A DNA stretch of 64,000 bases, from positions 1-64,000 of the forward strand of contig NZ_JAUSSM010000004.1 in the NCBI RefSeq assembly GCF_030812315.1, written 5' to 3'. The DNA is from Arthrobacter oryzae (GTDB lineage Bacteria > Actinomycetota > Actinomycetes > Actinomycetales > Micrococcaceae). Of this stretch, positions 50,237 to 58,683 are shown piece after piece; the first letter of the stretch is position 1, and every line of letters begins with the position of its first letter. The position numbers were made by a program, and so were the translations under genes. The notes beneath the pieces were generated by a model. That model was given only the letters and a program-made list of their open reading frames with translations, did not search any database and had not been told where the DNA came from.

Positions 50237-52567
50237 ATGCACCCCACCACCGCCACCGCGGAAACCACCCTGCCGCCGTCGTCCTTTCCCTTGAACAGCG
50301 TCCGGCTGCTGCCCAGCGACTTCAAGAACGCGCAGGACACCGATATCCGTTATGTCCTGGCACTGGACGCCGACCGTCTCTGCACGCCCTACCGCAGGGA
50401 AGCAGGACTTCCGACGACGGCGGCGGCGTACGGCGGGTGGGAATCCGACGGCCTGGCAGGACACATCGGCGGGCACTACCTCTCGGCCTGCGCGCAGTTG
50501 TTTGCGGCAACGGGCGATGCCCGGTTGCTCGAGCGGCTGCAGTACGTCCTGGGCGTGTTCGAAGAGTGCCAGAACGCGGCGGGCACCGGGTACCTGGGCG
50601 GGGTTCCCGGCGGCCGCCGCCTCGGCGAAGAACTCCGGGCAGGAGAAATTGATGCTGACGTGTTCACGCTCAACGGACGTTGGGTCCCGCTTTACAGCCT
50701 CCACAAGACCTTCGCCGGACTCCTGGATGCCTACACGTATGCCGGGGCAGAATCGGCCCTGCGAATGCTCACCCGTTTGGCGGACTGGTGGCTCACGGTT
50801 TCAGCCGGCCTGGACGATGACTCGTTCGAGGAAGTCCTGGTCACCGAGTTCGGCGGAATGAACGACACCCTGACATCCCTTGCCGAACTGACAGGGCGGG
50901 ACGACTACCTGCGCGAGGCTGCCCGTTTTTCGCACCGCGCCATCCTGGAACCCCTTGCTGCATGCCATGACCGGCTGGACGGGCTCCACGCCAACACGCA
51001 GATACCCAAGGTGGTGGGGTACGAACGGTTCGCGCAGGCCACGGGCAGCCAGGAGCATCTCGAGGCGTCCGACTTCTTCTGGCACACCGTCACCCGTGAG
51101 CGGACCGTGTCGATCGGGGGCAACAGCGTCCGGGAGCATTTCCACCCGTCGCGCGATTTCACGCCCATGATCCTCGACGTCCAGGGTCCGGAGACCTGCA
51201 ACACCTACAACATGCTCAAGCTCGCCAAGCTGCGCTTCGAGCGGGCCGGCGACCCCGGAGCGGTGGAGTTCTACGAGCGCGCCACCTTCAATCACATCCT
51301 GTCCTCCCAGCACCCTGTGCGCGGCGGGTTCGTGTACTTCACGCCGATGCGTCCGTCCCATTACCGCGTGTACTCCACCGTCCATGAATCCATGTGGTGC
51401 TGTGTGGGTTCCGGCCTGGAAAACCATGCCCGCTATGGCGAGCTGATCTACAGCCACAGCGGCGGCAACCTGGCAGTGAACCTGTACATCGCTTCGGAGC
51501 TCAACTGGGCCGAAAGAGGCGTGAAGGTCCGGATGGAGACAGATTTCCCGTACTCGGATACCGTCCGGCTGACCGTCACAACTGCCAGCCCCACAGACTT
51601 CACCCTGCAGCTGCGCCGCCCGGAGTGGGCAACGGCCATGGAGATTCATGTCCATGAAAGGGACGCGGCCGGCGGACCGCCAGAGGCGCAGGCAGTGCAG
51701 GGGAACGCCGGCTACGTCCATCGCGTGTGGGAAGGAACCACCACGGTCTCCGTACGTCTTCAGGCCGACATCCTGGCCGAGGCCCTGCCTGACGGTTCTC
51801 CCTGGGTTTCCTTCCTCTACGGGCCCGTGGTCCTCGCCGCCCGGGAGGGAACCGCCGGCATGGATGCCGTGGACGCGCCGGACGAGCGCATGGGGCATGT
51901 TGCTTCCGCTCGCCAGGATCCCCTGGCCGGCACACCGGTGGTAGTTTCAGCGGACCCGGCAGCCGCCGTCGAACTGTCCGACCGGGCGGCCGTCACTGCG
52001 GAACTGACCGCCGTTCGGAACGGCACAACCGTTCGGCTCAAGCTCGAGCCGTTTGCCGGGATCCACGACGAGCGCTACACCGTGTACTGGCCCACGGGTG
52101 CCTCCGCCGAGATGCGCACGGCAGAGCTTGCCGCAACTGATGCGGCAGCGGACACGAGGGGCGATGTCATCGACGCCGTGTCCGCGGGTGAGCAGCAGCC
52201 GGAGTCCGACCACTTCTTCGCCGGCGAAGCCACCCGGGCCGGCGGTCAGGACGGAGTGCACTGGCGCAGCGCTACGGGCTGGTTCTCCTATGTGCTCAAG
52301 GACTCCGGCGGCAGAGCCGCCTCCGTACGGGTAAGGATGCGGCCTGACGCAGGACGTGGACAGCGGATCAGCCTCAATGGCGTGCCGCTGAAGGAGGCTT
52401 TGGACTCCCGCGTCGAGCATGGCCAGGAGGTTACCGAATACGCCGTCCCCGCAGAGGCAAGGGCTGATGCGTCCGGGGCGCTCGTCTTCGCTGTCCATGC
52501 CCTCCCCGGCACCGCCACCGGTGACCTGCTCTCCGTCGAATTACTCGACGGCGCCCGCCTTGCCTGA
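50237..52567 (+). CDS. GH127 beta-L-arabinofuranosidase (DUF1680)
   Basis: A 776-residue cytoplasmic glycosidase without a signal peptide. The metal-thiolate site of GH127 is recognisable: Glu319 and Cys321 in PETCNTYN, and Cys388-Cys389 in WCCVGSGLENHARYG. In the family the first Cys of that pair acts as nucleophile beside a zinc ion. Further family markers are GHIGGHYLSACA, EFGGMNDTL and PLYSLHKTFAGLLDA. With the ABC importer in front, it should release arabinose from imported beta-L-arabinosides, such as those from plant cell-wall proteins. Start ATG 50237 follows AGAAAGC. Confidence 0.9.
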   Translation: MHPTTATAETTLPPSSFPLNSVRLLPSDFKNAQDTDIRYVLALDADRLCTPYRREAGLPTTAAAYGGWESDGLAGHIGGHYLSACAQLFAATGDARLLERLQYVLGVFEECQNAAGTGYLGGVPGGRRLGEELRAGEIDADVFTLNGRWVPLYSLHKTFAGLLDAYTYAGAESALRMLTRLADWWLTVSAGLDDDSFEEVLVTEFGGMNDTLTSLAELTGRDDYLREAARFSHRAILEPLAACHDRLDGLHANTQIPKVVGYERFAQATGSQEHLEASDFFWHTVTRERTVSIGGNSVREHFHPSRDFTPMILDVQGPETCNTYNMLKLAKLRFERAGDPGAVEFYERATFNHILSSQHPVRGGFVYFTPMRPSHYRVYSTVHESMWCCVGSGLENHARYGELIYSHSGGNLAVNLYIASELNWAERGVKVRMETDFPYSDTVRLTVTTASPTDFTLQLRRPEWATAMEIHVHERDAAGGPPEAQAVQGNAGYVHRVWEGTTTVSVRLQADILAEALPDGSPWVSFLYGPVVLAAREGTAGMDAVDAPDERMGHVASARQDPLAGTPVVVSADPAAAVELSDRAAVTAELTAVRNGTTVRLKLEPFAGIHDERYTVYWPTGASAEMRTAELAATDAAADTRGDVIDAVSAGEQQPESDHFFAGEATRAGGQDGVHWRSATGWFSYVLKDSGGRAASVRVRMRPDAGRGQRISLNGVPLKEALDSRVEHGQEVTEYAVPAEARADASGALVFAVHALPGTATGDLLSVELLDGARLA

Positions 52568-52858
52568 CCGGGGTGTCTTGGTCTTCGGCCTCCTTCGCGA
52601 TCCAGGACGGCGCGCCGGCGCGCCAGAGACGGTAATGAGCAGCCGACGACGGCGCGGCGGCCGGCTCGTCCGCTGACCGCCCCGGCCGCTGTTGTTAGGC
52701 CAGCCGTGCTGGCTTCAGCCGCAAGATAGGCGAAGCGGCCATCCAACTGGCCCGTGGCTACCGGACGGCGTCGTATGCCTTGACGCGGCCGGCTAGCCCA
52801 GAAATGTGCCGGACGGGTGGGACGGCTACGCCGCCCACGGCGCAGCTCCCGTCCGGCG
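52568..52858. other. intergenic region
   Basis: About 290 bases between convergent genes. It is GC-rich with several inverted stretches but no single strong terminator stands out. The frames here do not look like genes. Confidence 0.4.
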
Positions 52859-53407
52859 TCAGGGAGCGAGGAGCCCGTCGGCGACAATCGCGAGCATCGG
52901 CGCCATTGAGTCGGCGGGAAGCTCGCTGTTGTCCACCACTGCAGCCACGCCGCCGACGAGCCGGCTGATTTGGATTGCCTCCACCCCGGGGCGCAGGGCC
53001 GAGTCCAACCCGTCAATCAGGCGCTGATTCGCATTGACGTAGGTCGTGCATTTTGCTGCGAATGGCGACCCGGGATCGCCCAGCGCAGCAGTGATCCGCG
53101 CGGCTGCACCCTTATGTTCTGTCAGCATCGCCGCATATTCGGTCAGCCAGGTCAACAGCCGCTCCCGCGCGGAGGCGTCGAGCGATAGCGCCCTGTCGAC
53201 TGCCGCGTTGACCTTCCCCGCCCAAGCCTCAAGGACCGCGTCGTACAGCGACTCTTTGGTCGGGAAGTGCCGGTACAGCGTGCCGGGCCCCACCTCGGCC
53301 CCTTTGGCCACCTCGTCCATCGACACGGCGTCGAAGCCCTTGGCGCGGAACAGCGCACGTGCCACCTCCACGATCCGATCGCGGTTGCGTTGGGCGTCAG
53401 CGCGCAC
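52859..53407 (-). CDS. TetR-family repressor of the adjacent MFS transporter
   Basis: A 182-residue regulator. The N-terminal HTH is RNRDRIVEVARALFRAKGFD with VAKGAEVGPGTLYRHFPTKE. The GTG start at 53407, with GAGAGGTG upstream, gives the normal TetR length; the longer frame would cross the operators. It is divergent from the DHA2 transporter, with two inverted repeats between, the usual arrangement for a drug-responsive TetR/efflux pair. Confidence 0.88.
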   Translation of the reverse strand: MRADAQRNRDRIVEVARALFRAKGFDAVSMDEVAKGAEVGPGTLYRHFPTKESLYDAVLEAWAGKVNAAVDRALSLDASARERLLTWLTEYAAMLTEHKGAAARITAALGDPGSPFAAKCTTYVNANQRLIDGLDSALRPGVEAIQISRLVGGVAAVVDNSELPADSMAPMLAIVADGLLAP

Positions 53408-53436
53408 AGAAACACCTCTCAAAACATGGTTGCCAA

Positions 53437-53482
53437 ACGGAGAGTGTCTCCGTATAGTTCTAAACGGAGCATCTCTCCTTTT
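53437..53482. promoter_or_regulatory. two TetR operators between divergent genes
   Basis: Operator 1: ACGGAGA-GTG-TCTCCGT (53437-53453), perfect arms. Operator 2: AAACGGAGCATCTCTCCTTTT (53462-53482), imperfect arms sharing the ACGGAG core. A TATAGT box (53453-53458) lies between them. Binding here would repress both the tetR gene and the transporter. Confidence 0.7.
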
Positions 53483-53522
53483 AGTGTACGTCAGCCCTTC
53501 GGCTAGAACAGGACACCATCCC

Positions 53523-54944
53523 ATGACATCCACAATCGCCACAGGGGCGCCCGCCGGGCTCGCCCGGAGAAGCGGAAATCCGCGCGGCCCCGCCGGCAGC
53601 ATTGGCCTCTGGCTGGTCATGCTTGCCCAACTCATGCTTGTCCTCGATGCGACCGTCGTAAACGTCGCACTCCCCCACATCGCCACCGACCTCGATTTCA
53701 CCCCGGCCCAGCTCAGCTGGGTCCTGAACGGCTACGCCGTTGCCTTCGGCGGCCTCCTGCTGCTCGGCGGACGGATCGGAGACGTCTTCGGCCGTCGCCG
53801 CACGTTCCTGGTGGGCGTGGCAGTCTTCACGGTCTTCTCGCTGCTCGGCGGCCTGGCCACCTCACCCCTTCTCCTCGTCATCTCACGCGCACTCCAAGGC
53901 CTCGGTGCCGCGTTCGCCGCCCCGAGCGTGCTCGCGCTCATCACCACGAGCGCGCGGGACGACGGCGCGCGGAACCGGGCGCTTGCATTGTTCTCCGCCG
54001 TCGCCTCGATGGGCGGCGCGCTCGGGCTCATTCTTGGCGGCCTGCTCACCGACATCGCCAACTGGAGGTGGACCCTCTTCATCAACGTGCCGATCGGCGT
54101 CGTCGTACTCCTTGCCGTGCCGCGCCTCGTCGCCGAAACTCCCCGGAGACCCGGGCGCTTCGACGTGCTCGGAGCGGTGACCGCAACGGGCGGCGCCGTC
54201 GCCATCGTGTGGGCCCTCATCCAGGCGGGCGACGACGGCTGGTCCAGTCCCCGCACGATCGGCGGGCTGGTGGTCGGCGCAGCGCTGCTCACCGTGCTCG
54301 CCTTCACCGAGCGGAGAGTGGCCCACCCCCTGCTGCGGCCGCAGCTGCTCAGCAGCCCGAGCCGGGTGGCGGCGCTGGCGGCAATGGCGGCCACCTACGG
54401 CGGGATGCTGGCGATGTTCTTCCTCATGGTCCAGTACCTCGAAAACGATCTGCACCTCACGCCACTGCTGACGGGGCTGGCGTTCCTGCCGATGCCCCTG
54501 AGCATCTTCGCGATGTCGCGAATCGTCCCGCGACTGGTCGAGCGCTTCGGGGCCGTCCGCCTCGTCATCCTCGGCACCGCACTTCGCGTGGTCGCCTTCC
54601 TGCCGCTCACGCAACTGAGTCCGGACACGCCCTTCGCCGCCGTCATGGTTGCCCTGCTCTTGACGGGAATCTCAGCCGGCATGACGTTCATGCCGCTCAC
54701 GACGCTCGCGCTCCGCGACGTCGAACCCGAGCACGCAGGGTCCGCCTCTGGGCTTTTCCAGACAATGCAGCAACTTGGCGGCGCCGTTGGACTGGCCATC
54801 GTGGCTTCGACCTACGCGGCCTTCGCTGTCCCCGGAGACTTCCTGACCGGTGGACGGGCCGGGTTCTGGTCGGCGACCATCCTCTCCGCCCTCGCGCTGG
54901 CAGCCGTCGTCGGGCTGGTCATCAGACCTCGGAAGGTGGCATGA
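53523..54944 (+). CDS. DHA2-family drug efflux transporter (EmrB/QacA type)
   Basis: A 473-residue, 14-segment MFS exporter. Motif C-like and family markers are present: LDATVVNVALPHIATDL in helix 1, GGRIGDVFGRRR (the loop 2-3 motif) and GSASGLFQTMQQLGGAVG near the end. Proton-driven export of drugs is the expected role. ATG 53523 is chosen from the family N terminus and the operator position. Regulated by the divergent TetR. Confidence 0.88.
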   Translation: MTSTIATGAPAGLARRSGNPRGPAGSIGLWLVMLAQLMLVLDATVVNVALPHIATDLDFTPAQLSWVLNGYAVAFGGLLLLGGRIGDVFGRRRTFLVGVAVFTVFSLLGGLATSPLLLVISRALQGLGAAFAAPSVLALITTSARDDGARNRALALFSAVASMGGALGLILGGLLTDIANWRWTLFINVPIGVVVLLAVPRLVAETPRRPGRFDVLGAVTATGGAVAIVWALIQAGDDGWSSPRTIGGLVVGAALLTVLAFTERRVAHPLLRPQLLSSPSRVAALAAMAATYGGMLAMFFLMVQYLENDLHLTPLLTGLAFLPMPLSIFAMSRIVPRLVERFGAVRLVILGTALRVVAFLPLTQLSPDTPFAAVMVALLLTGISAGMTFMPLTTLALRDVEPEHAGSASGLFQTMQQLGGAVGLAIVASTYAAFAVPGDFLTGGRAGFWSATILSALALAAVVGLVIRPRKVA

Positions 54945-55014
54945 GGGCACCCGCTCGCCGGTCACACCAGGTGCGGCGCGAAGGCGCCGTCGAGCTCCAG
55001 CACCACACGGCAGC

Positions 55015-55970
55015 GGGCGCCGGGCTGCTCCGCGGTCGTCTGAGGAGCTCCTGGTGCTGGCCTTCCCCACACGACGTAGCGGCCGGTAGCCGGTAGGCCA
55101 CCTCGGGCGTATGGTTCGTTTATGGATCGGATACGGGCCATCCTTCTTCCCGGTGCCGTGCTCCCCGCCCAGCCTGCGTACGAAGCTCTGATTGACGCCC
55201 TGGGCCCGGAAGTAGAGGCCTTAGCCAAAGACTTGGAGCTCTACGCAGACGATGAGCCGCCGCCCGGCTGGAGCCTGGACACAGAGATCGACGGCGTACT
55301 CCGCGAGGCCGACGCCCTCGGCTGGGAGACGTTCCACCTTGTCGGATACTCCGGCGGCGGCGCAGCGGCTCTTGCCTTCGCCGCCAAACACCCCGAACGC
55401 CTGCTGAGCCTGGCCCTGCTCGAGCCCGCCTGGGCCGGCAGCTGGGACTGGAGCCCTGCCCATGCGGAGCTGTGGAAGAAGTACGAGGAGCTGGAAGGAC
55501 TCCCTCCGGATGAGTTCATGCTGGAGTTCATGAGGCTGGGGGTGAGGCCCGACGTCGTCCTTCCACCGCCGCCTCCGGGTCCCCCGCCGCCGTGGATGGC
55601 AAAGCGGCCCGCGGGTATCAGGGCGTTCCTGCGGAACTTCAAGAGCTATGACCTGGACAGGGCACGTTTGGCCGCGTTTCCCCAGCCGGTGTTCTTCGCC
55701 CTCGGCGGCCTGAGCAACCCGGACGACTACGGCGAGATCGCCGGCCGGCTGGCAAGGGTCTTCTTCCCGGACTTCCACCTCGAGGTGTTCTCCAAGCGCC
55801 ACCACTTCGACCCGCCACACCGGATCGAGCCGGAGCGACTGGCCGAGTTGCTCCGAAAGCACTGGGAGCGGGCCGAAGGCAGGAGTGAGGCATCAACTGG
55901 CTCCTGACTTTGCAGTCCGTTCAGCGACACGCGTCCGGCCTGGGATCTGAGACGCCAGGAGACTAGCTGG
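55015..55970 (+). repeat. duplicated segment, copy B (with hydrolase 3)
   Basis: Direct repeat of 44463-45425, about 10.5 kb away. The upstream part is almost identical, including the whole promoter region. Inside the gene, nearly identical blocks (for example 55560-55830) alternate with clearly diverged ones (55380-55560), which suggests recombination between copies. Confidence 0.8.
55122..55907 (+). CDS. alpha/beta hydrolase (paralogue 3 of 3)
   Basis: A 261-residue enzyme with the same motifs as paralogue 2: VGYSGGG nucleophile elbow and [16 protein letters not shown] near the end. Differences cluster in the central cap region (EELEGLPPDEFMLEFMRLGV) and at the last 15 residues. The same leaderless TATGGT-N6-ATG start. 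The substrate is unknown; retention of three copies in one region suggests differing specificities or dosage. Confidence 0.85.
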   Translation: MDRIRAILLPGAVLPAQPAYEALIDALGPEVEALAKDLELYADDEPPPGWSLDTEIDGVLREADALGWETFHLVGYSGGGAAALAFAAKHPERLLSLALLEPAWAGSWDWSPAHAELWKKYEELEGLPPDEFMLEFMRLGVRPDVVLPPPPPGPPPPWMAKRPAGIRAFLRNFKSYDLDRARLAAFPQPVFFALGGLSNPDDYGEIAGRLARVFFPDFHLEVFSKRHHFDPPHRIEPERLAELLRKHWERAEGRSEASTGS

Positions 55971-56574
55971 GGGCGAGCAATCGCGCTGCTGCGTCTCGCC
56001 CCACCGCGAAGGGCTGCGGGAAGGTACCCATTCCCATTGTCACGAGCCCGCCCTCGTACAGAAGCATCAACGAGTCGGCTGTCTGGGCAGGATCAGCAAC
56101 GGACGCTTCCCTGCACAGTTGCTCGAGTAGGTCTCTCAACCATTTCTTTTGGCGGATAGCTTCCGCCGCGATGGGGCTCTCCGGGTCATCCATCTCGGCC
56201 CGCGCGTTGATCGCGCAACACCCTTTGTCGCTGTTGTCGATGGCCCACCGCCCGGAGATGTCGAAGACCGCGAGGATCCGCCCGGTGCCGCCTGCGGGTA
56301 CCTGCGCGAGCTCATTTTCGAGATACTCGCGCCACCGGGCGTCCCGCCGTCGGAGGTAGGCCACCGCCAGCGCCTCTTTCGAACCGAACTGGTCGTACAG
56401 GGTTTTCTTGGTTACGCCAGCCGCCGCGGCGATCGTATCCACCCCTACCGCGTGGATTCCTTCCCGATAGAACAGCTCGGACGCGGCGCGCAGCACCCGT
56501 TCCGCGCCCTTCGTGTACTTGGGCAGCTCATTCGTGTCTCGGGGCGTCACCTCATGGCGATCTTCGGTCTTCAT
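55963..56574 (-). CDS. TetR-family regulator divergent from an EamA transporter
   Basis: A 203-residue regulator. The HTH is RVLRAASELFYREGIHAVGV with IAAAAGVTKKTLYDQFGSKE. The C-terminal region (CCAINARAEMDDPESPI) resembles the TetR_C_11/AcrR-like group. Start ATG 56574. It shares a 33-base intergenic region with the transporter and probably binds the two operators at 56583-56628. Confidence 0.88.
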   Translation of the reverse strand: MKTEDRHEVTPRDTNELPKYTKGAERVLRAASELFYREGIHAVGVDTIAAAAGVTKKTLYDQFGSKEALAVAYLRRRDARWREYLENELAQVPAGGTGRILAVFDISGRWAIDNSDKGCCAINARAEMDDPESPIAAEAIRQKKWLRDLLEQLCREASVADPAQTADSLMLLYEGGLVTMGMGTFPQPFAVGRDAAARLLAPS

Positions 56575-56582
56575 GCATCCAC

Positions 56583-56628
56583 TATACCGTTCTGTATACT
56601 AGTTAGCATGAGTAAACAGAACGGTATA
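56583..56628. promoter_or_regulatory. paired TetR operators, one inside the transporter gene
   Basis: Operator 1 TATACCGTTCTGTATA (56583-56598) and operator 2 TAAACAGAACGGTATA (56613-56628) are reverse complements of each other except for one base. Their centres are 30 bases apart, close to three helical turns. Operator 2 covers codons 2-7 of the transporter. Confidence 0.75.
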
Positions 56629-57696
56629 CCTCAGCGCATTATCCTGATCGGAGCTTCCGTCGCGTTCGTTCTCAGTTGGAGTTCCGGTTTTCTCGTAGCC
56701 AAGATCGGCACCGCCGGCGCCCCGGCGCTCACGGTCGTCTTCTGGCGATTCCTCATTGTCGTGGTGATCCTGGCACTCGCCTTCGCCGGAACCGCCCTCC
56801 GAGTCAACTTCATCCGTCGTCGGCCGGACGGCATCGGTTCGAAAAACCGTCCGGGGACACCCTCCCGCGGCTCAGTCCTTCCCCGCGCGGACCTGCCAGC
56901 CTGGTGCGACATCCGCCCCCATCTCGTCATCGGCTTCTTCGCCCAATTCGGCTACGTCATCCCTATCTACCTGGCCATCGCCGCCGGCGTCTCATCCGGG
57001 ACCACCGCGCTCATCGATGCCATCCAGCCCCTTGTCGTCGCCACCCTCGTCGGCCCGCTCCTCGGGCTCCGCGTGCGTGCCCTCCAATGGCTCGGACTCG
57101 TGTTCGGCGCCGGTGGCGTCGCCTTGATCGTGGCTTCGGACGCGTCCGCGGCCGCGTCTCCAGGCCCCGCCTATCTGCTCCCGCTCGTCGCCCTCGCGAG
57201 CCTTGTCACGGCCACATTCCTGGAACGCCGCACCTCGGCATGCCTCGGCGTCTTTGCCACCCTGTCCACACATGCCGCCGTCACTCTCGTCGCGGTCGCC
57301 CTGCTGGCGTTCCTCGCCGGAGCCCTGGTCCCGCCGGCCACTGCTGACTTCTGGATCTCCACCCTGGTGATCGCGATCGTTCCCACCCTCTTCGCCTACG
57401 GCCTGTACTGGTTCCTCCTCCGCCGGATCGGCATCACCAGGCTCAATGCCCTCCTCTTCCTGGTCGCCCCGACCACCGCCGTCGCCGGGGCTTTCCTGTT
57501 CGCGGAACCGTTCACTCCCGCCACCCTTGCCGGTTTGATCCTGGGGTCCGCCGCCGTCGCCCTGGTCTTGTGGCCCGGGCGTTCCTCGACGCATTCCCCC
57601 CGCGGTTCTTCCTCAGGTACGGTGGACGCTGATTTCCGGGCAGGCGAAGCGCCCCTTCACCAGCGCCAGGAAGAGGCGACGCCGCACTCGTTCTAG
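56608..57696 (+). CDS. EamA-family (DMT) permease
   Basis: A 362-residue ten-helix transporter of the drug/metabolite group. Two EamA repeats are visible: VLSWSSGFLVAKIGTAGAPA at the start and FAYGLYWFLLRRIGITRLNA with LFLVAPTTAVAGAFLFAE in the second half. A hydrophilic insert (residues about 70-110) separates helices 2 and 3. The C terminus has a long polar tail. It probably exports an amino acid or drug. Start ATG 56608 is preceded by no clear ribosome site and lies between two operators. Confidence 0.85.
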   Translation: MSKQNGIPQRIILIGASVAFVLSWSSGFLVAKIGTAGAPALTVVFWRFLIVVVILALAFAGTALRVNFIRRRPDGIGSKNRPGTPSRGSVLPRADLPAWCDIRPHLVIGFFAQFGYVIPIYLAIAAGVSSGTTALIDAIQPLVVATLVGPLLGLRVRALQWLGLVFGAGGVALIVASDASAAASPGPAYLLPLVALASLVTATFLERRTSACLGVFATLSTHAAVTLVAVALLAFLAGALVPPATADFWISTLVIAIVPTLFAYGLYWFLLRRIGITRLNALLFLVAPTTAVAGAFLFAEPFTPATLAGLILGSAAVALVLWPGRSSTHSPRGSSSGTVDADFRAGEAPLHQRQEEATPHSF

Positions 57697-57799
57697 CACT
57701 CTGATCCCGCGCCACACTGACAGCCAGACGAAATGTTCGTTTAACAGCACGACGTAACAGCGTCTAGGTGGCTGCGGTCGGTGGAAAAGCGACCTATGA

Positions 57800-58090
57800 C
57801 TAGCCGTTGAGACTGCTGGCCGTGACTTCGAATTCTTCCACGTCCACGATCTGCGTCTTTTCCTCTTCGCTGGTGTCCTTGCGGATCCTGTTTGCTTCCT
57901 CCCGGCTTGCGGCCATCGCTTCCTCGCTATCCCACAGCGTGATGGCGATAGCCTTGTCCGTTTCCTTCCCGTTCAAGTAGTAGACTCCCTTGCATCCTGG
58001 AATCTGGAGCACCCTGCTGACGATGTCTTCCGAAGGAGCGTCTGAGAGCGTCTCGGGGCCGGTTTTGAACGTGCTGACTCTAGCGAACAT
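57800..58090 (-). CDS. antibiotic-biosynthesis-monooxygenase-like small protein
   Basis: A 96-residue dimeric alpha-beta barrel type protein (ABM-like): MFARVSTFKTGPETLSD, GCKGVYYLNGKETDKAIAIT and LWDSEEAMAASREEANRIR follow the usual pattern. Start ATG 58090 has GGAGGAAA upstream. Such proteins may be heme- or quinone-acting, or binding proteins; the role here is unknown. Confidence 0.75.
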   Translation of the reverse strand: MFARVSTFKTGPETLSDAPSEDIVSRVLQIPGCKGVYYLNGKETDKAIAITLWDSEEAMAASREEANRIRKDTSEEEKTQIVDVEEFEVTASSLNG

Positions 58091-58297
58091 CGATTTTCCT
58101 CCGTAGCCACTGTTGGAACCGCCAGCCGGCTCCGTTGCGACACAGGGAACCAGTCCGTGCGGCAGGAACGCGTGTTGCCAGGCGGCACCTTCTCCCGGGT
58201 GGCTTGTTCCTTCCATCAGTAGGAACCGGTCAGCGTCCAAAAGCAAGACCCCAGGCAATCCCCAAAGCCCAAGCCCGAAGCCACCGCCGCCTCACTC

Positions 58298-58619
58298 CTA
58301 CCTGCCGTCCAGGATCGGGCTGTACGCGGTGAATCGTTCCTGAGCCGCGCGGACTTCCCGCCGATCATGGCGATGTCCTCCCACCGCATCAGGAATGATC
58401 CGCGGTGCCGCCACCTGAGCATCCGGGCCAGCGGCCATGGCTGGCTGACGCCGGTCCGTTCGTAGCCGAGGAACGACGAAACGCTGTGCGGGCTGACCAC
58501 CAGCCCCAGCAGGGCTGCTGCGGTGCGCCGTCCACCACGAACCGAGCGTCGGCCACCTGGCCCAGCCGGACGCCGTCGCTGTCGTATACGGGCGCGCCCA
58601 GGAGGTCGCCGAGGATCAT
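58298..58619 (-). pseudogene. PRC-barrel protein with two frameshifts
   Basis: The start reads ILGDLLGAPVYDSDGVRLGQ, a PRC-barrel N terminus. After VVDGAPQQ the reading frame changes: the expected continuation (ALLGLVVSPHSVSSFLGYER) is in the next frame from about 58508. A second change near 58360 is needed to reach REVRAAQERFTAYSPILDGR-stop. Each shift is a single base. Either the gene is decayed or the assembly has small indels. Confidence 0.65.
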
Positions 58620-58683
58620 GCCGGCCTGCCGCCGTTTCCGGGTAGGGTCCGCTCAGTCGTACCCGACGTCCAGGCTGTCTGAA

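Noticed and set aside
48701..50704. 667-codon minus-strand frame over the sugar permeases
   Set aside because: It is antisense shadow of two permeases and GH127; no domain is visible.
28501..52740. Shared 15-mer GCAAGATAGGCGAAG at about 28503 and 52724
   Set aside because: A single 15-base match is expected by chance in 64 kb; the flanks do not match.
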